Assembly (NCBI GenBank): GCA_024235415.1
Contig: JACKML010000001.1
Location: forward strand, 248,001-312,000
From: Chromatiaceae bacterium
Lineage (GTDB): Bacteria > Pseudomonadota > Gammaproteobacteria > Chromatiales > Chromatiaceae
Direction: 5' to 3'
DNA: 64,000 bases
Below, piece after piece: positions 27,022-41,600 of the stretch. The translations under genes and the position numbers were made by a program. The notes beneath the pieces are model-generated. The model was not told the origin of the DNA and did not search any database. It saw only the letters and a list, made by a program, of their open reading frames with translations. Position 1 is the first letter of the stretch; the number at the start of each line of letters is the position of its first letter.

Positions 27022-28368
27022 CTAGGCAGCCACCAGGTGGCGCACCGCCTCGGCGATCGCATTGGCATTGGAGGTCACGACGGCGGCCTCACGGCCTTCG
27101 ACCATCACGCGAATCAGCGGCTCGGTACCGGACGGCCGCAGTAACACCCTGCCGTCGGCACCCATTGTCGATTCCACGCTGCGTACCGCGTCCACCACGG
27201 CCTTGCTGGCCATCACATCGGCTGCACGCGCGCCGCCGAGCGGCACGTTGATCAGCTCCTGCGGGAACTTGACCATGCCGCTGCGCAGCTCGCCGAGGGT
27301 CTTGCCGGTCTTGTTGATCTCGGCCAGCACCTGCAGCGCCGAAACGATGCCGTCACCGGTCGTCGTGCGGTCGCGACAGATGATATGACCTGATGCCTCC
27401 CCACCGAGCGTCCAGTCCTGTTCGCTCAGGCGCTCGAGGATATAGCGGTCGCCCACCGCCACGCGCTCGAAACCGACACCCAGATCGCGCAGGGCCACCT
27501 CCAGACCGAGGTTGCTCATGTGTGTACCGACGACGCTGCCCTGCAGGCCGCCATTGGTCAGTCGTGACCGGGCAATGATGTACAGGATCTCGTCGCCATC
27601 GACGACCTCGCCGGTCTCATCGACCATGATCACGCGATCACCGTCACCGTCGAGCGCGATACCGAGGTGGGCACCGTTCACACGCACCGAACTGGCCAGC
27701 GCACGCGGCTTGGTGGCACCGAAGCCCTCGTTGATATTCAGGCCATTCGGTTCCGCACCAATGGCGATGACCTCGGCACCGATCTCCTCGAGGACGTCCG
27801 GCGCTATGTGGTAGGTCGCGCCGTGCGCACAGTCGACCACCACCTTCAGACCGCGGAAGTCCAGCCTGGATGGGATGGTGCTCTTGCAGAACTCGATATA
27901 ACGGCCCCGCGCATCTTCCAGCCGCTTGGCCTTGCCCAGCCGGCTGGAGCTGACCGTGGTCATCGGCTTGCCCAGCTCCTCCTCGATGAGTTCCTCGATC
28001 GCATCGGGCAGCTTGTTCCCGGTGGACGAGAAGAATTTGATGCCGTTGTCCTCATGCGGGTTATGCGAGGCACTGATGACAATGCCGGCACTCGCATGCA
28101 GCGTGCGCGTGAGGTAGGCGATCGCGGGGGTCGGCATTGGGCCGAGCATACGGATATCGACCCCGGCGGCAGCCAGCCCCGCCTCGAGCGCGGCCTCGAA
28201 CATGTAACCCGAGATACGTGTGTCCTTGCCGATCAGGACCTTGCCGCCCTCGCCATTGCCCAGCACACGGCCTGCCGCCCAACCCAGTTTGAGCACGAAC
28301 TCCGGATTGATGTGCCCTTCGCCGACGCGGCCCCTGATGCCATCGGTACCAAAATATTTGCGTGCCAT
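27022..28368 (-). CDS. glmM: Phosphoglucosamine mutase
   Basis: ATG 28368 (MARKYFGTDGIRG) gives 448 residues. The enzyme converts glucosamine-6-phosphate to glucosamine-1-phosphate for UDP-GlcNAc, peptidoglycan and LPS. The active-site phosphoserine motif is GIVISASHNPHEDNG. The metal loop is DGDGDRVI, the sugar-binding loop is GGEASGHI, and the phosphate loop is RPSGTEPLIRVM. Upstream in-frame codons run into the heptamer repeat region and are not coding. It follows folP, as in E. coli. Confidence 0.97.
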   Translation of the reverse strand: MARKYFGTDGIRGRVGEGHINPEFVLKLGWAAGRVLGNGEGGKVLIGKDTRISGYMFEAALEAGLAAAGVDIRMLGPMPTPAIAYLTRTLHASAGIVISASHNPHEDNGIKFFSSTGNKLPDAIEELIEEELGKPMTTVSSSRLGKAKRLEDARGRYIEFCKSTIPSRLDFRGLKVVVDCAHGATYHIAPDVLEEIGAEVIAIGAEPNGLNINEGFGATKPRALASSVRVNGAHLGIALDGDGDRVIMVDETGEVVDGDEILYIIARSRLTNGGLQGSVVGTHMSNLGLEVALRDLGVGFERVAVGDRYILERLSEQDWTLGGEASGHIICRDRTTTGDGIVSALQVLAEINKTGKTLGELRSGMVKFPQELINVPLGGARAADVMASKAVVDAVRSVESTMGADGRVLLRPSGTEPLIRVMVEGREAAVVTSNANAIAEAVRHLVAA

Positions 28369-28390
28369 CTGTGTGACCCAGTTTTGAATG

Positions 28391-28456
28391 TTGAGTTGTG
28401 AACTATGCGTTGGCGCTTCCGGCACAACTCACAACTCACAACTCACAACTCACAAC
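28391..28456. repeat. CACAACT heptamer tandem repeat with an inverted copy
   Basis: Almost five copies of CACAACT run from 28423 to 28456. An inverted partner TTGAGTTGTG at 28391-28400 can pair with CACAACTCA copies to form a hairpin. The array overlaps the last codons and stop of folP (28443-28456), so repeat-number change would alter the FolP C-terminus and the folP-glmM spacer. Confidence 0.85.
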
Positions 28457-29276
28457 TCACAACCGCCTGCCACAGTTTCAACGCGTCCACCGTCGCCGCC
28501 ACATCGTGAACACGGATGATCCGCGCACCCCGCTCCGCCGCCACAACCGCCGCCGCGACACTCGCCGCAAGCCGGTCGTCGATCCCTCGCCCCGTCAACG
28601 TGCCAAGCATGGATTTTCGCGACAACCCGACCAGCACCGGCAGACCCAACTGCTGCAACGCCTGCAGGTCGCGCAGCAGCACCAGATTGTGCTGCAACGA
28701 TTTGCCAAAACAGAACCCGGGATCGACCAGCAGGCGGGCGCGATCGATCCCGGCCGCAATGCAGGCGTCCACGCGCCCAGTCAAATATTGAATGATATCG
28801 GCAACCACGTCGTCGTATTGAGGCGCAGTTTGCATCGTGCGCGGTTCGCCCTGCATGTGCATCAGGCATACCGGCACTGCGAGTGCCGCCGCGGCAGCGG
28901 TCGCGCCGGGCACGCCAAGCGCGCAGACATCGTTGATCATGCCGGCGCCGGCACTCACGGCGGCGCGCATGACCTCGGGCTTGGAGGTGTCGATGGAAAG
29001 CGGCGTATCGAACCGCTCATGCAGGCGCTCAATCACCGGCACCACGCGGACCAGCTCCTCGTCGACCGTGGTGGCCAGCGCCCCTGGCCGCGTGGATTCA
29101 CCACCGACGTCGATGATGTCGACGCCGGCATCGACCATGCCCTCGGCCTGGCGCAAGGCGTCATCCAGGGCAACAAAACGCCCGCCGTCCGAAAACGAGT
29201 CCGGGGTGACGTTGAGGATGCCCATCACTCGCGGGCGCGAGAGGTCGAGGCGCTTGCCGGCGCAATCGAGGATCAT
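28443..29276 (-). CDS. folP: Dihydropteroate synthase
   Basis: This 277-residue TIM-barrel enzyme joins 4-aminobenzoate to dihydropterin pyrophosphate in folate synthesis and is the sulfonamide target. Motifs are MGILNVTPDSFSDGG, DVGGESTRPG, PLSIDTSKPEV, INDVCALG, DPGFCFGKSLQHN and GLSRKSMLG. The last six codons (VVSCEL, stop) are encoded inside the heptamer repeat, so the extreme C-terminus is not family-conserved. Confidence 0.97.
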   Translation of the reverse strand: MILDCAGKRLDLSRPRVMGILNVTPDSFSDGGRFVALDDALRQAEGMVDAGVDIIDVGGESTRPGALATTVDEELVRVVPVIERLHERFDTPLSIDTSKPEVMRAAVSAGAGMINDVCALGVPGATAAAAALAVPVCLMHMQGEPRTMQTAPQYDDVVADIIQYLTGRVDACIAAGIDRARLLVDPGFCFGKSLQHNLVLLRDLQALQQLGLPVLVGLSRKSMLGTLTGRGIDDRLAASVAAAVVAAERGARIIRVHDVAATVDALKLWQAVVSCEL

Positions 29277-29357
29277 GCTGGATAGGGAGACAACCGGACG
29301 GGCGCCTGGCCCGTCCGTCTTACTGAACGATCAAACGGAAAGGCTGGCGCGACAGTG

Positions 29358-31283
<1,926 letters not shown>

Positions 31284-31390
31284 GGCAGTTTCCTCATGCC
31301 TGATCGGCGTTGCTGTCCGGTTATTGAGGCCGGACGCTGGTCATAAGCACCTGAAGGGCGCGCAGTTTTCATCGGGTTTTTTGTAACCTA

Positions 31391-32011
31391 CTACGAATGA
31401 TAGTTCCCGGCTACCAGATAAACCTCGCGGCTATTGGCACGCGACGCCTTCGGTTTACGCGTCACGGCACGACCGAACTTCGACTTCACCTCGCGCATCC
31501 AGTCATCGAAGCCCTCGCCGTGAAACACCTTGGAGACAAAGCCGCCGCCCGGTCGCAGATGATGCCCGCAGAAATCGAGCGCCAGCTCGCACAGATACAT
31601 CGCCCGCGGCTGATCGACCGCTGCCACTCCACTCACATTGGGGGCCATGTCAGAAATAACAAGGTCGACCTGTCGTCCGTCCAGGACATCCTCGAGAAGG
31701 CGCAGCGACGCCTCCTCGCGAAAATCACCCTGGATGAAGGTCACGCCCGGCAACGGGTCCATCGGCAGGATGTCGAACGCGATCACATCGCCCTTGGGGC
31801 CAACCAGGTCCGCCGCCACCTGCGACCAGCCACCCGGCGCAGCACCGAGGTCGACGATCACCTGCCCGGGCCTGATCGCGTGATCCTTTTCCTGAATTTC
31901 CAACAGCTTGTATGCCGCACGCGAACGAAAGCCCTCGCGCTTGGAGCGCTTGACGTACTCGTCGTTGACATGCCGCTGCATCCAGCGGTGACTGCTTTTC
32001 GATCGGGCCAT
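31391..32011 (-). CDS. rlmE: 23S rRNA (U2552-2'-O)-methyltransferase
   Basis: The 206-residue SAM-dependent enzyme methylates U2552 of 23S rRNA during late 50S assembly. SAM-binding VVDLGAAPGGWSQVAADLVG and the K-D-K-E catalytic set (AAYKLLEI, ISDMAPN, SKVFHGEG, SREVYLVA) are visible. It precedes ftsH, as in E. coli, 107 bp away. It is divergent from yhbY. Confidence 0.97.
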   Translation of the reverse strand: MARSKSSHRWMQRHVNDEYVKRSKREGFRSRAAYKLLEIQEKDHAIRPGQVIVDLGAAPGGWSQVAADLVGPKGDVIAFDILPMDPLPGVTFIQGDFREEASLRLLEDVLDGRQVDLVISDMAPNVSGVAAVDQPRAMYLCELALDFCGHHLRPGGGFVSKVFHGEGFDDWMREVKSKFGRAVTRKPKASRANSREVYLVAGNYHS

Positions 32012-32151
32012 ACTCGGTTCGGACCGGGTCAGAGTAGTGAAACAGGGATGAATTATGCCAGTCGGAGGCGATCCGCGACCCCGACGCGCGCAATCCGTGC
32101 GTCAGGCGGCACTTATGACTATAGTTGGCGACTTTTCAGCGAGTCCGGTCG

Positions 32152-32448
32152 ATGAAACTTTCCGAACCCCAGAAACGCCACCTGCGCGCCCTCGGCCACC
32201 ACCTCAAACCTGTGGTCTGGATCGGTCAGCACGGCCTCAAGGACAGCGTCGTGGCCGAGATCGAGCTCGCACTCGACGCCCATGAACTGATCAAGGTCAA
32301 GATCGCCGCGGACCGCGACACGCGCGCCGAGCTCTCGGCGCAGATCTGTGAGCGGACGACCGCCACACAGATCCATGCGATCGGCCAGATGATCATCCTG
32401 TTCCGCCGCAACCACAAACATCCGAAAATCGCCCTGCCGTCAGTCTGA
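32152..32448 (+). CDS. yhbY: YhbY-family RNA-binding protein
   Basis: From ATG 32152 the protein has 98 residues, the size of E. coli YhbY (97). It has the CRS1-YhbY fold with a KH-like GxxG loop (IGQHGLKDSV). E. coli YhbY associates with pre-50S ribosomes. It is the only plus-strand gene in this segment, sitting between divergent rlmE and convergent greA. The 140-bp gap upstream must hold both the rlmE and yhbY promoters; TATAGT at about 32119 is a possible -10. An in-frame ATG at 32125 lacks a better ribosome-binding site. Confidence 0.93.
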   Translation: MKLSEPQKRHLRALGHHLKPVVWIGQHGLKDSVVAEIELALDAHELIKVKIAADRDTRAELSAQICERTTATQIHAIGQMIILFRRNHKHPKIALPSV

Positions 32449-32469
32449 ACTGACGACGCTGCTGCGACC

Positions 32470-32946
32470 TCAGGTGTAACGCACCTCGAGGACCTCGAAT
32501 TCGTGGGTGCCACCGGGCGCCTCCAGCGCCACCTCGTCGCCCTCGATCTTGCCGATCAGCGCACGCGCCACCGGCGACGTGACCGAGATCTTGCCGTGTT
32601 TCAGATCGGCCTCGTCGAGACCGACGATCTGGTAGGTTTTTTCTTCGTTGGTATTGATATCGAGGAGCACAACGGTGGCACCGAACACCACTTTGCCCCC
32701 GGCGTTGAGAGTGGTGACATCGATCACCTGGGCGTGTGAGAGCTTGGCCTCGATATCCTTGATCCGTCCCTCGATGAAGCCCTGCTGTTCGCGCGCGGCA
32801 TGATATTCGGCGTTCTCCTTGAGATCACCGTGCGCACGCGCCTCGGAGATAGCCGCGATCACCGCCGGCCGCTTCACCGTCTTCAATTCCGTGAGTTCGG
32901 CGCGCAATGCCTCGGCGCCCTGCAACGTCATGGGATGCTTTTCCAT
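32470..32946 (-). CDS. greA: Transcription elongation factor GreA
   Basis: The 158-residue length equals E. coli GreA. The N-terminal coiled-coil carries the conserved acidic tip (GDLKENAEYHAAREQQGFIEGRI), which reaches the RNA polymerase active site to trigger cleavage of backtracked RNA. The C-terminal domain ends HEFEVLEVRY. It lies 19 nt after carB, so it is probably co-transcribed with carAB as in many relatives. Confidence 0.97.
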   Translation of the reverse strand: MEKHPMTLQGAEALRAELTELKTVKRPAVIAAISEARAHGDLKENAEYHAAREQQGFIEGRIKDIEAKLSHAQVIDVTTLNAGGKVVFGATVVLLDINTNEEKTYQIVGLDEADLKHGKISVTSPVARALIGKIEGDEVALEAPGGTHEFEVLEVRYT

Positions 32947-32965
32947 CGTCAGTTCCTCGCCTGGG

Positions 32966-36178
<3,213 letters not shown>

Positions 36179-36253
36179 GTTGTGTCAACCGCAGTCGGCG
36201 CGCAGCGCCGGAAATTCGAAAAACTCTGGCCGTTGAACCCGGCGCTCCGGCCG

Positions 36254-37381
36254 TCAGCGGCTTTCCATCAGCTCGATGAAATGGTCGAACACGGGCGCCA
36301 CATCGTGCGGCCCCGGGCTTGCTTCGGGATGGCCCTGAAAACTGAATGCCGGCCGGTCGGTGCGATGGATACCCTGCAGGGAACCGTCGAACAGTGATTT
36401 GTGGGTCGGTCGCAGGTTGCCCGGCAGGCTCTGCTCGTCGACCGCGAAGCCGTGGTTCTGACTGGAGATCATCACCGTGCCGGCAGCCAGGTCCTGTACC
36501 GGGTGGTTGGCGCCATGGTGCCCGAACTTCATTTTGACCGTCTTGGCACCGGATGCGAGACCAAGCAACTGGTGACCCAGGCAGATGCCGAAGGTCGGCA
36601 TGCCGGTCTCGACGATGTCGCGGATCGCGGTGATCGCATAGTCACAGGGCTCGGGGTCACCCGGGCCGTTCGACAGGAACACCCCGTCCGGCGCCATCGC
36701 CAGCACTTCGGCGGCCGGCGTCCGGGCCGGGACCACGGTGATACGGCAGCCGCGGTCGACCAGCATGCGCAGGATGTTGCGTTTGATCCCGTAGTCGTAG
36801 GCAACGACGTGGAAACGCGCGCCTTCCGGGTCATGTGCCTTGTGCCCGGCACCCAGTTGCCAGGTGCCTTCGTTCCAGCTGTAGGTCTGCCCGGTGGTGA
36901 CTTCCTGGGCCAGGTCCATTCCCTTGAGCCCCGGGAACCCGCGTGCCAGCTCGAGCGCCCGACCCTCGTCGCCGCCGCCGGCCATGATGCAACCGTTCTG
37001 CGCACCTTTCTCGCGCAGGATGCGGGTCAGCCGTCGGGTGTCGATATCGGCGATAGCGACCACGCCGTGTTTCTGCAGATAGGTATCGAGGGCCATCTCG
37101 CTGCGGAAATTGCTGACCAGCAGCGGCAGGTCACGGATGACCAGCCCTGCAGCGTGAATTGCAGTGGATTCGGCGTCCTCGGCATTGATGCCGGTATTGC
37201 CGATGTGCGGATAGGTCAGGGTCACGATCTGACGGCTGTACGAAGGGTCGGTCAGGATTTCCTGGTAACCCGTCATCGCCGTGTTGAAGACAACCTCGCC
37301 GACAGTCTGCCCCTCGGCTCCGATGGATCGGCCGTGGAACACGCTGCCATCTTCGAGTACTAAAATTGCCGATTTGGTCAT
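36254..37381 (-). CDS. carA: Carbamoyl-phosphate synthase small subunit
   Basis: The 375-residue glutaminase subunit hydrolyses glutamine and channels ammonia to CarB. The nucleophile elbow is FGICLGHQLLGLASG and the catalytic His/Glu are in FQGHPEASPGPHD. The N-terminal CPSase_sm_chain domain has GYQEILTDPSYSRQIV. A promoter about 100 bp upstream likely drives carA-carB-greA. Confidence 0.98.
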   Translation of the reverse strand: MTKSAILVLEDGSVFHGRSIGAEGQTVGEVVFNTAMTGYQEILTDPSYSRQIVTLTYPHIGNTGINAEDAESTAIHAAGLVIRDLPLLVSNFRSEMALDTYLQKHGVVAIADIDTRRLTRILREKGAQNGCIMAGGGDEGRALELARGFPGLKGMDLAQEVTTGQTYSWNEGTWQLGAGHKAHDPEGARFHVVAYDYGIKRNILRMLVDRGCRITVVPARTPAAEVLAMAPDGVFLSNGPGDPEPCDYAITAIRDIVETGMPTFGICLGHQLLGLASGAKTVKMKFGHHGANHPVQDLAAGTVMISSQNHGFAVDEQSLPGNLRPTHKSLFDGSLQGIHRTDRPAFSFQGHPEASPGPHDVAPVFDHFIELMESR

Positions 37382-37485
37382 TTGTACGCGCGCAAAAAGG
37401 CTGAAGAGAATTGCCTTCGGCTATCTCTACCAGTCGTTCGTTGAGTTGATTCGTGTGGACCGGCAACGCCATGTTGCAGTGCGGT

Positions 37486-37515
37486 ATTTTACGCCAACCA
37501 GGGATTCGCTGTCCA
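37486..37515 (-). promoter_or_regulatory. Putative carA promoter
   Basis: Minus-strand TGGACA (37515-37510), an 18-bp spacer and TAAAAT (37491-37486) give a good sigma-70 promoter. The start would be near 37479, leaving a leader of about 98 nt. The rest of 37382-37604 shows no gene. No certain ArgR or PurR box could be assigned. Confidence 0.55.
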
Positions 37516-37604
37516 CGTCCAGGGCATTATTCTATCAGCCCGGGGAGCACAGGTCCGGCGAATCGTCGGCTTCGAGTCTCCCGATTGGCGCCCTCGGCCC
37601 CGTT

Positions 37605-38600
37605 TCATCCGCTCATATCCTGCCCGTCGCGCATCAATACCGGTACCAGGCGACCGCGCACCGCACGCCACGCCGTCCGCCCCAGGTAAACGATACCGGC
37701 CATTGCGAGACCCAACAGCAGCCACTCGCCAGCGTCCAGCGCCTCGAAAAGCCGGTAGCGGTAGGTACTGACCAGGGTGAACTCGCGCACCTCCTGCAAT
37801 GCGAAAACCAGCTGCACGAGCACGACACCGAGCAGCGGCAGGACGACCCAGCCGAACAACGGGATCAACCACACGGTGGCGAGTGAAAACACCATGATCA
37901 GCAACGGCCAGAGGATATCCAGGTCGCTGATATCCTGCAGCGCGAACAGCGGCAGGCATGACGCAATTACCAGTCCCGTCGCCAACAGCGCCTGCGGCAG
38001 GGGCGACGTTGTCCGCGACAGGCGCTCGGTCGTGCCCTTGTCTGCCAGCATCGCCTCGACCCGTGCCCGCACCTGCTCGTAGTTGTCGGCACGGCAATAG
38101 ATGTGCAGCAGATCGCGCCACTGGTTGCGCAGCGCGATGGTGTGGTGCCGCGGGGAGTAGCGCGCGCCAAATGCGCCTGCCCAGTCGAGGGCCACCTGTT
38201 CCGTGGAGATCGCCAGCAGCCCGGCGCCCGCCGTCCCGGGGCTGCCCCGCAACCCGCCGGCCAGCACCGCCAGGCGCGCCAATGAACGGGCACGCTTGTC
38301 CACACCCTCGTAGACGACACCCTTGTCGGTCAACGCGAAACGTGCCGTGAAGCGGTTGCCGAACACCAGCAGCATGATCAGCAGGCCCAGCAATGCGAGA
38401 CCGGCCGTCACCAATGCAAACCAGCCGGCCAGCAGCGGCAGAGCATCGGCCTGTCCGGTGCCGACGAAAACGGTGCCGACGATCAGCATCGACAGCAGGT
38501 AGGTAGCCCCCATCGCCTTCAACCAGGCACCGAGGATCATTGGATTGGTGACCAGCGGGATATTGACCTCCCACTCGATCGGCGGCAGTTCAGTGGTCAT
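37605..38600 (-). CDS. Polytopic membrane protein of unknown function
   Basis: This 331-residue protein has about six to seven hydrophobic segments: two near the N-terminus (AMGATYLLSMLIVGTVFVG and AGWFALVTAGLALLGLLIML), three central (LLATGLVIASCLPLFAL, LLIMVFSLATVWLIPL, VVLPLLGVVLVQLVFAL) and one near the C-terminus (EWLLLGLAMAGIVYLG). A cytoplasmic-looking domain of about 100 residues (RFTARFALTDKGVVYEGVDK to MLADKG) lies between the first pair and the rest. The start at 38600 has GGAG 7 nt upstream. It follows the giant exported protein by 58 nt and is probably its operon partner. No family was recognised. Confidence 0.8.
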   Translation of the reverse strand: MTTELPPIEWEVNIPLVTNPMILGAWLKAMGATYLLSMLIVGTVFVGTGQADALPLLAGWFALVTAGLALLGLLIMLLVFGNRFTARFALTDKGVVYEGVDKRARSLARLAVLAGGLRGSPGTAGAGLLAISTEQVALDWAGAFGARYSPRHHTIALRNQWRDLLHIYCRADNYEQVRARVEAMLADKGTTERLSRTTSPLPQALLATGLVIASCLPLFALQDISDLDILWPLLIMVFSLATVWLIPLFGWVVLPLLGVVLVQLVFALQEVREFTLVSTYRYRLFEALDAGEWLLLGLAMAGIVYLGRTAWRAVRGRLVPVLMRDGQDMSG

Positions 38601-38658
38601 CGGCTATCTCCATGGCGCCGCCCCCGGGTCCGGGTGGCGCGGCAGTATTTCCAGCCCA

Positions 38659-41600
38659 TCATTCGCGGGCCCCGGTCCAGTCACCCTTCTTGTCGAGGGG
38701 ACCGTCACAGTGACCCCAGTCACCGACGAAGCGGTCGCCGGTAAACACCCAACGCAGGCGCCCCCAGTGGAAACGGCCCTGGGCCCCCTTAGGGGTCGCA
38801 CAACGTTTGTCAGAACGGTTTTCGATCCAGAACCCTTCGAGCACGCCGTTTCGATAGGTACCGATGATCTCACCGCCGTCGGACCGGTAGCTGCCAGTGA
38901 CCTGATCGCCGTTTTGCGCCAGCGTCGCAAGCTGGTAGCTGGTCTTCCAGTTGCCGGCGATCCCGGCTGCTGGGCTTGCGCTGACCGGGTCATCGGTGGC
39001 TGGCTGACCGCCGGCGATGGACCTGAAACGGAACTTGCTGAACGTGACGCTCGTCGGATCGTTTGAGCTGTCATTGTTCTGCAGCACGAACTGCAGGCCT
39101 ACCAGCGGCGCGTCGATGCGGGTCGACCACAGCGCCTGATCATTGCAGTAGCCGGTCACCTGGCCGCCGCTGCGCACGATACGCAGGCTCCCGCTGCTGC
39201 CGCCAACACCGTCGCCCTGGATCCCAGGTGCCCAGACATGACAACCTCGACCTTCCCGGTCGCGTACCACGTAGAACACCGCACCGCCCTCGTATCGGGT
39301 CTGAAGCTCGATCTGGTTCAGGCCGTCACCGTCGATCTTCGCCTTGTCGAATGCGATTGAAACCTCAAAGTCACCCGCCACGGGACCACCCAGTTCCTCC
39401 ACGCCAAGGCCCATCCCGGCATGCTGCAATCCACCCGGATTCGGCCCGGTCTTGCGGACCCGGACCTCACCGCCTTTCTGCCTGACCTCGTAAACACCGG
39501 CACCTGTCTCGATCGGATGCAGTTTCTTCGGTCCCAGCTTGACCGCCTCTCGGGTGGCAGGCTGCGCCTTTGCCGCCTTGGCGACCTGTCTCGGTGCCTC
39601 GATTGATTCGAATGCCTCAGCAAACCGGCCGCCGCTGCGGTACACGGCATCGCAACCGGCAGTCACTCCCCGAGTCGGATCACACTCGCCCTGTCTGACG
39701 GTGAACTGCAGATGGTATTCGGCAGCCGGAATCTCAAAGCGGAAGGTCGCCCGACCATTGCCTTTCGCATTGGTCGTCAACTGGCCGAAGTCCCACCCAC
39801 CCAGGATGGTCGCGGTGCGCCCCTCACGCGACAGCGTGGTACGTGTATTCCCCAGCATGCGGCCACCGAACTGGCTGACCGGGGGCAGGCTGGTACCGGG
39901 CGGCTCGAAGAAATGGACGCCGACGGTATAGCTGTGGTTGGGCTCAGCCCCTTTCAACACGAAGGTCGCCGCAAAGCGGCGTTGGCCGTTGCGCAGGTCC
40001 TTGCTCTCCCATTCGACCTTGCCTGAGGCGAGCGGGCTATCGGTCCGGTCCCAGCCCGGCGTGAGTGTCGCCGACTTGCCATTGCGGACCGGCGCGGGCT
40101 GCTCGGCTTTTTGCTTGGCCTTCTGCCCAGGACCCTGTTCGATCTGCTGCGCGGCGATCGCGGCTGCCTCATCTGGCGGCGGCACGGAGGCGGCCGACTC
40201 GACCGCGACCGCCGCCGTGGCCGCGGCCGTGACAACGGCCGCAACCACGGCATCGGCCATGTTCGACCCCTCAGGCCCCACGGACTTACCACTACCGGCC
40301 GACTGTTCGCGCAGCATCTGGCGCGCAAAATCGATCCGACCCTGCACGTCTTTGTCGCCGTTCGCGTTCAGTTCCCACACCCCCCGTGTGGCCAGCGCAC
40401 TGTCGAGCATGGCCTGCCAGTTCTGTTCCCTGAAGTAACGGGTGTGCAGTTCCGATTTTTCCTGCATGAAGGCGTTGTAGGCCTCGAGCGCATGATTGAA
40501 ATCGTCCATCACGCGCTGAGACAGTGGATTGGACATCTGGCCGGGCATATTGAACTGCAGTTCCTCCATTTCGCGCATCGCCGCGTGGGCAGACCAGACC
40601 TGCCTGTCAGCCAGCAGCCGGTCGAATTCCGCGGCCTTTGCCTCGACCGTGGGCCACTGTTTCGCGGAACGTTCAGTCCTGGCGAGCTTTTCCGCAATCT
40701 TGCCCGCCTTGGGTGCAAGCCGGTTCGCTACCCGCAGATCGTTCAAGGCGGTGTTGAAATCGCGCGCATGCGCCGCCTTCCAGCCGCTGTCGGCTGCGGC
40801 CCGTGCGACCTCGTTGACGACCCCCACCGCCTTGGCACGATCGCGTTTGCGCGCCTGGATCACGGCCTGCTCGGCAGCCTGCATGTCGCCACGCCTTACC
40901 TGATCACGCGCTTCCTGGACCATCTGGTCGAAGGCCGGTTTCGACGTCGGGGCTGACGGCGTTGCGGTGGCGACGGCCGCAGCCGGCGCGGTTTCCGACG
41001 ACGTCGCCGCTGCTGCTGCTTTTTCAGGGCCGGTTGCGGGTGCACTGCGCAACGCCACGACGGAGAAGCCCACCTCGGCCTCTCCGAGCTTGCGGCCATC
41101 CCTGTCGCTGGCGGTTACCCGCGCCTGGATGTCGCCAGGTTCGCTGCGTGACACGGTGGGCGTCTGCGAGATCGGGTTGCTCAGGCCGGTGCCCTCGTTC
41201 ACCGACCACTGCCAGCGCAGACCGTCAGGCGCGACGCCCCCCTGCAACTCGGCACGCAGGGTGATCCGTTCGTGCGTTGCGCACTGGCCGCGGGGTACCG
41301 GCTGAAGGCCTCCCTTGACCGGGTCCCAGGTCATCGGTGGATTGGGTGGTTCGACCACCCAGGCATTCACCGAGTACCCGACCCCGGTGTAGCTCGACGC
41401 GATCTCGGCGATCTCGTCGCCATGCACCGGCACACGCGCCAGGGCGCTGAGCTTGATCGGCCTGGTGTCGAGCACGGTGAACGCGATCCGGCCGGCATTG
41501 GCGTCCAGTTCCCACCGGTTGGATGACGGCGGATCGAACCAGCGGTAGTCGATCAGTCTTTCGGGTACGCCGGGCCTGGCATGTACGGTCGCAATCACAC

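Noticed and set aside
28398..28470. Plus-strand frame with repeated NSQLTTH peptide
   Set aside because: It is simply the translation of the CACAACT repeat and runs on antisense to folP.
32012..32151. Possible small RNA or riboswitch between rlmE and yhbY
   Set aside because: No strong stem-loop or terminator was seen; the gap is explained by divergent promoters.
37131..37472. Possible leader peptide or gene starting at 37472 before carA
   Set aside because: The frame runs far into carA out of frame and has no clear ribosome-binding site; a short attenuating leader would end before carA.
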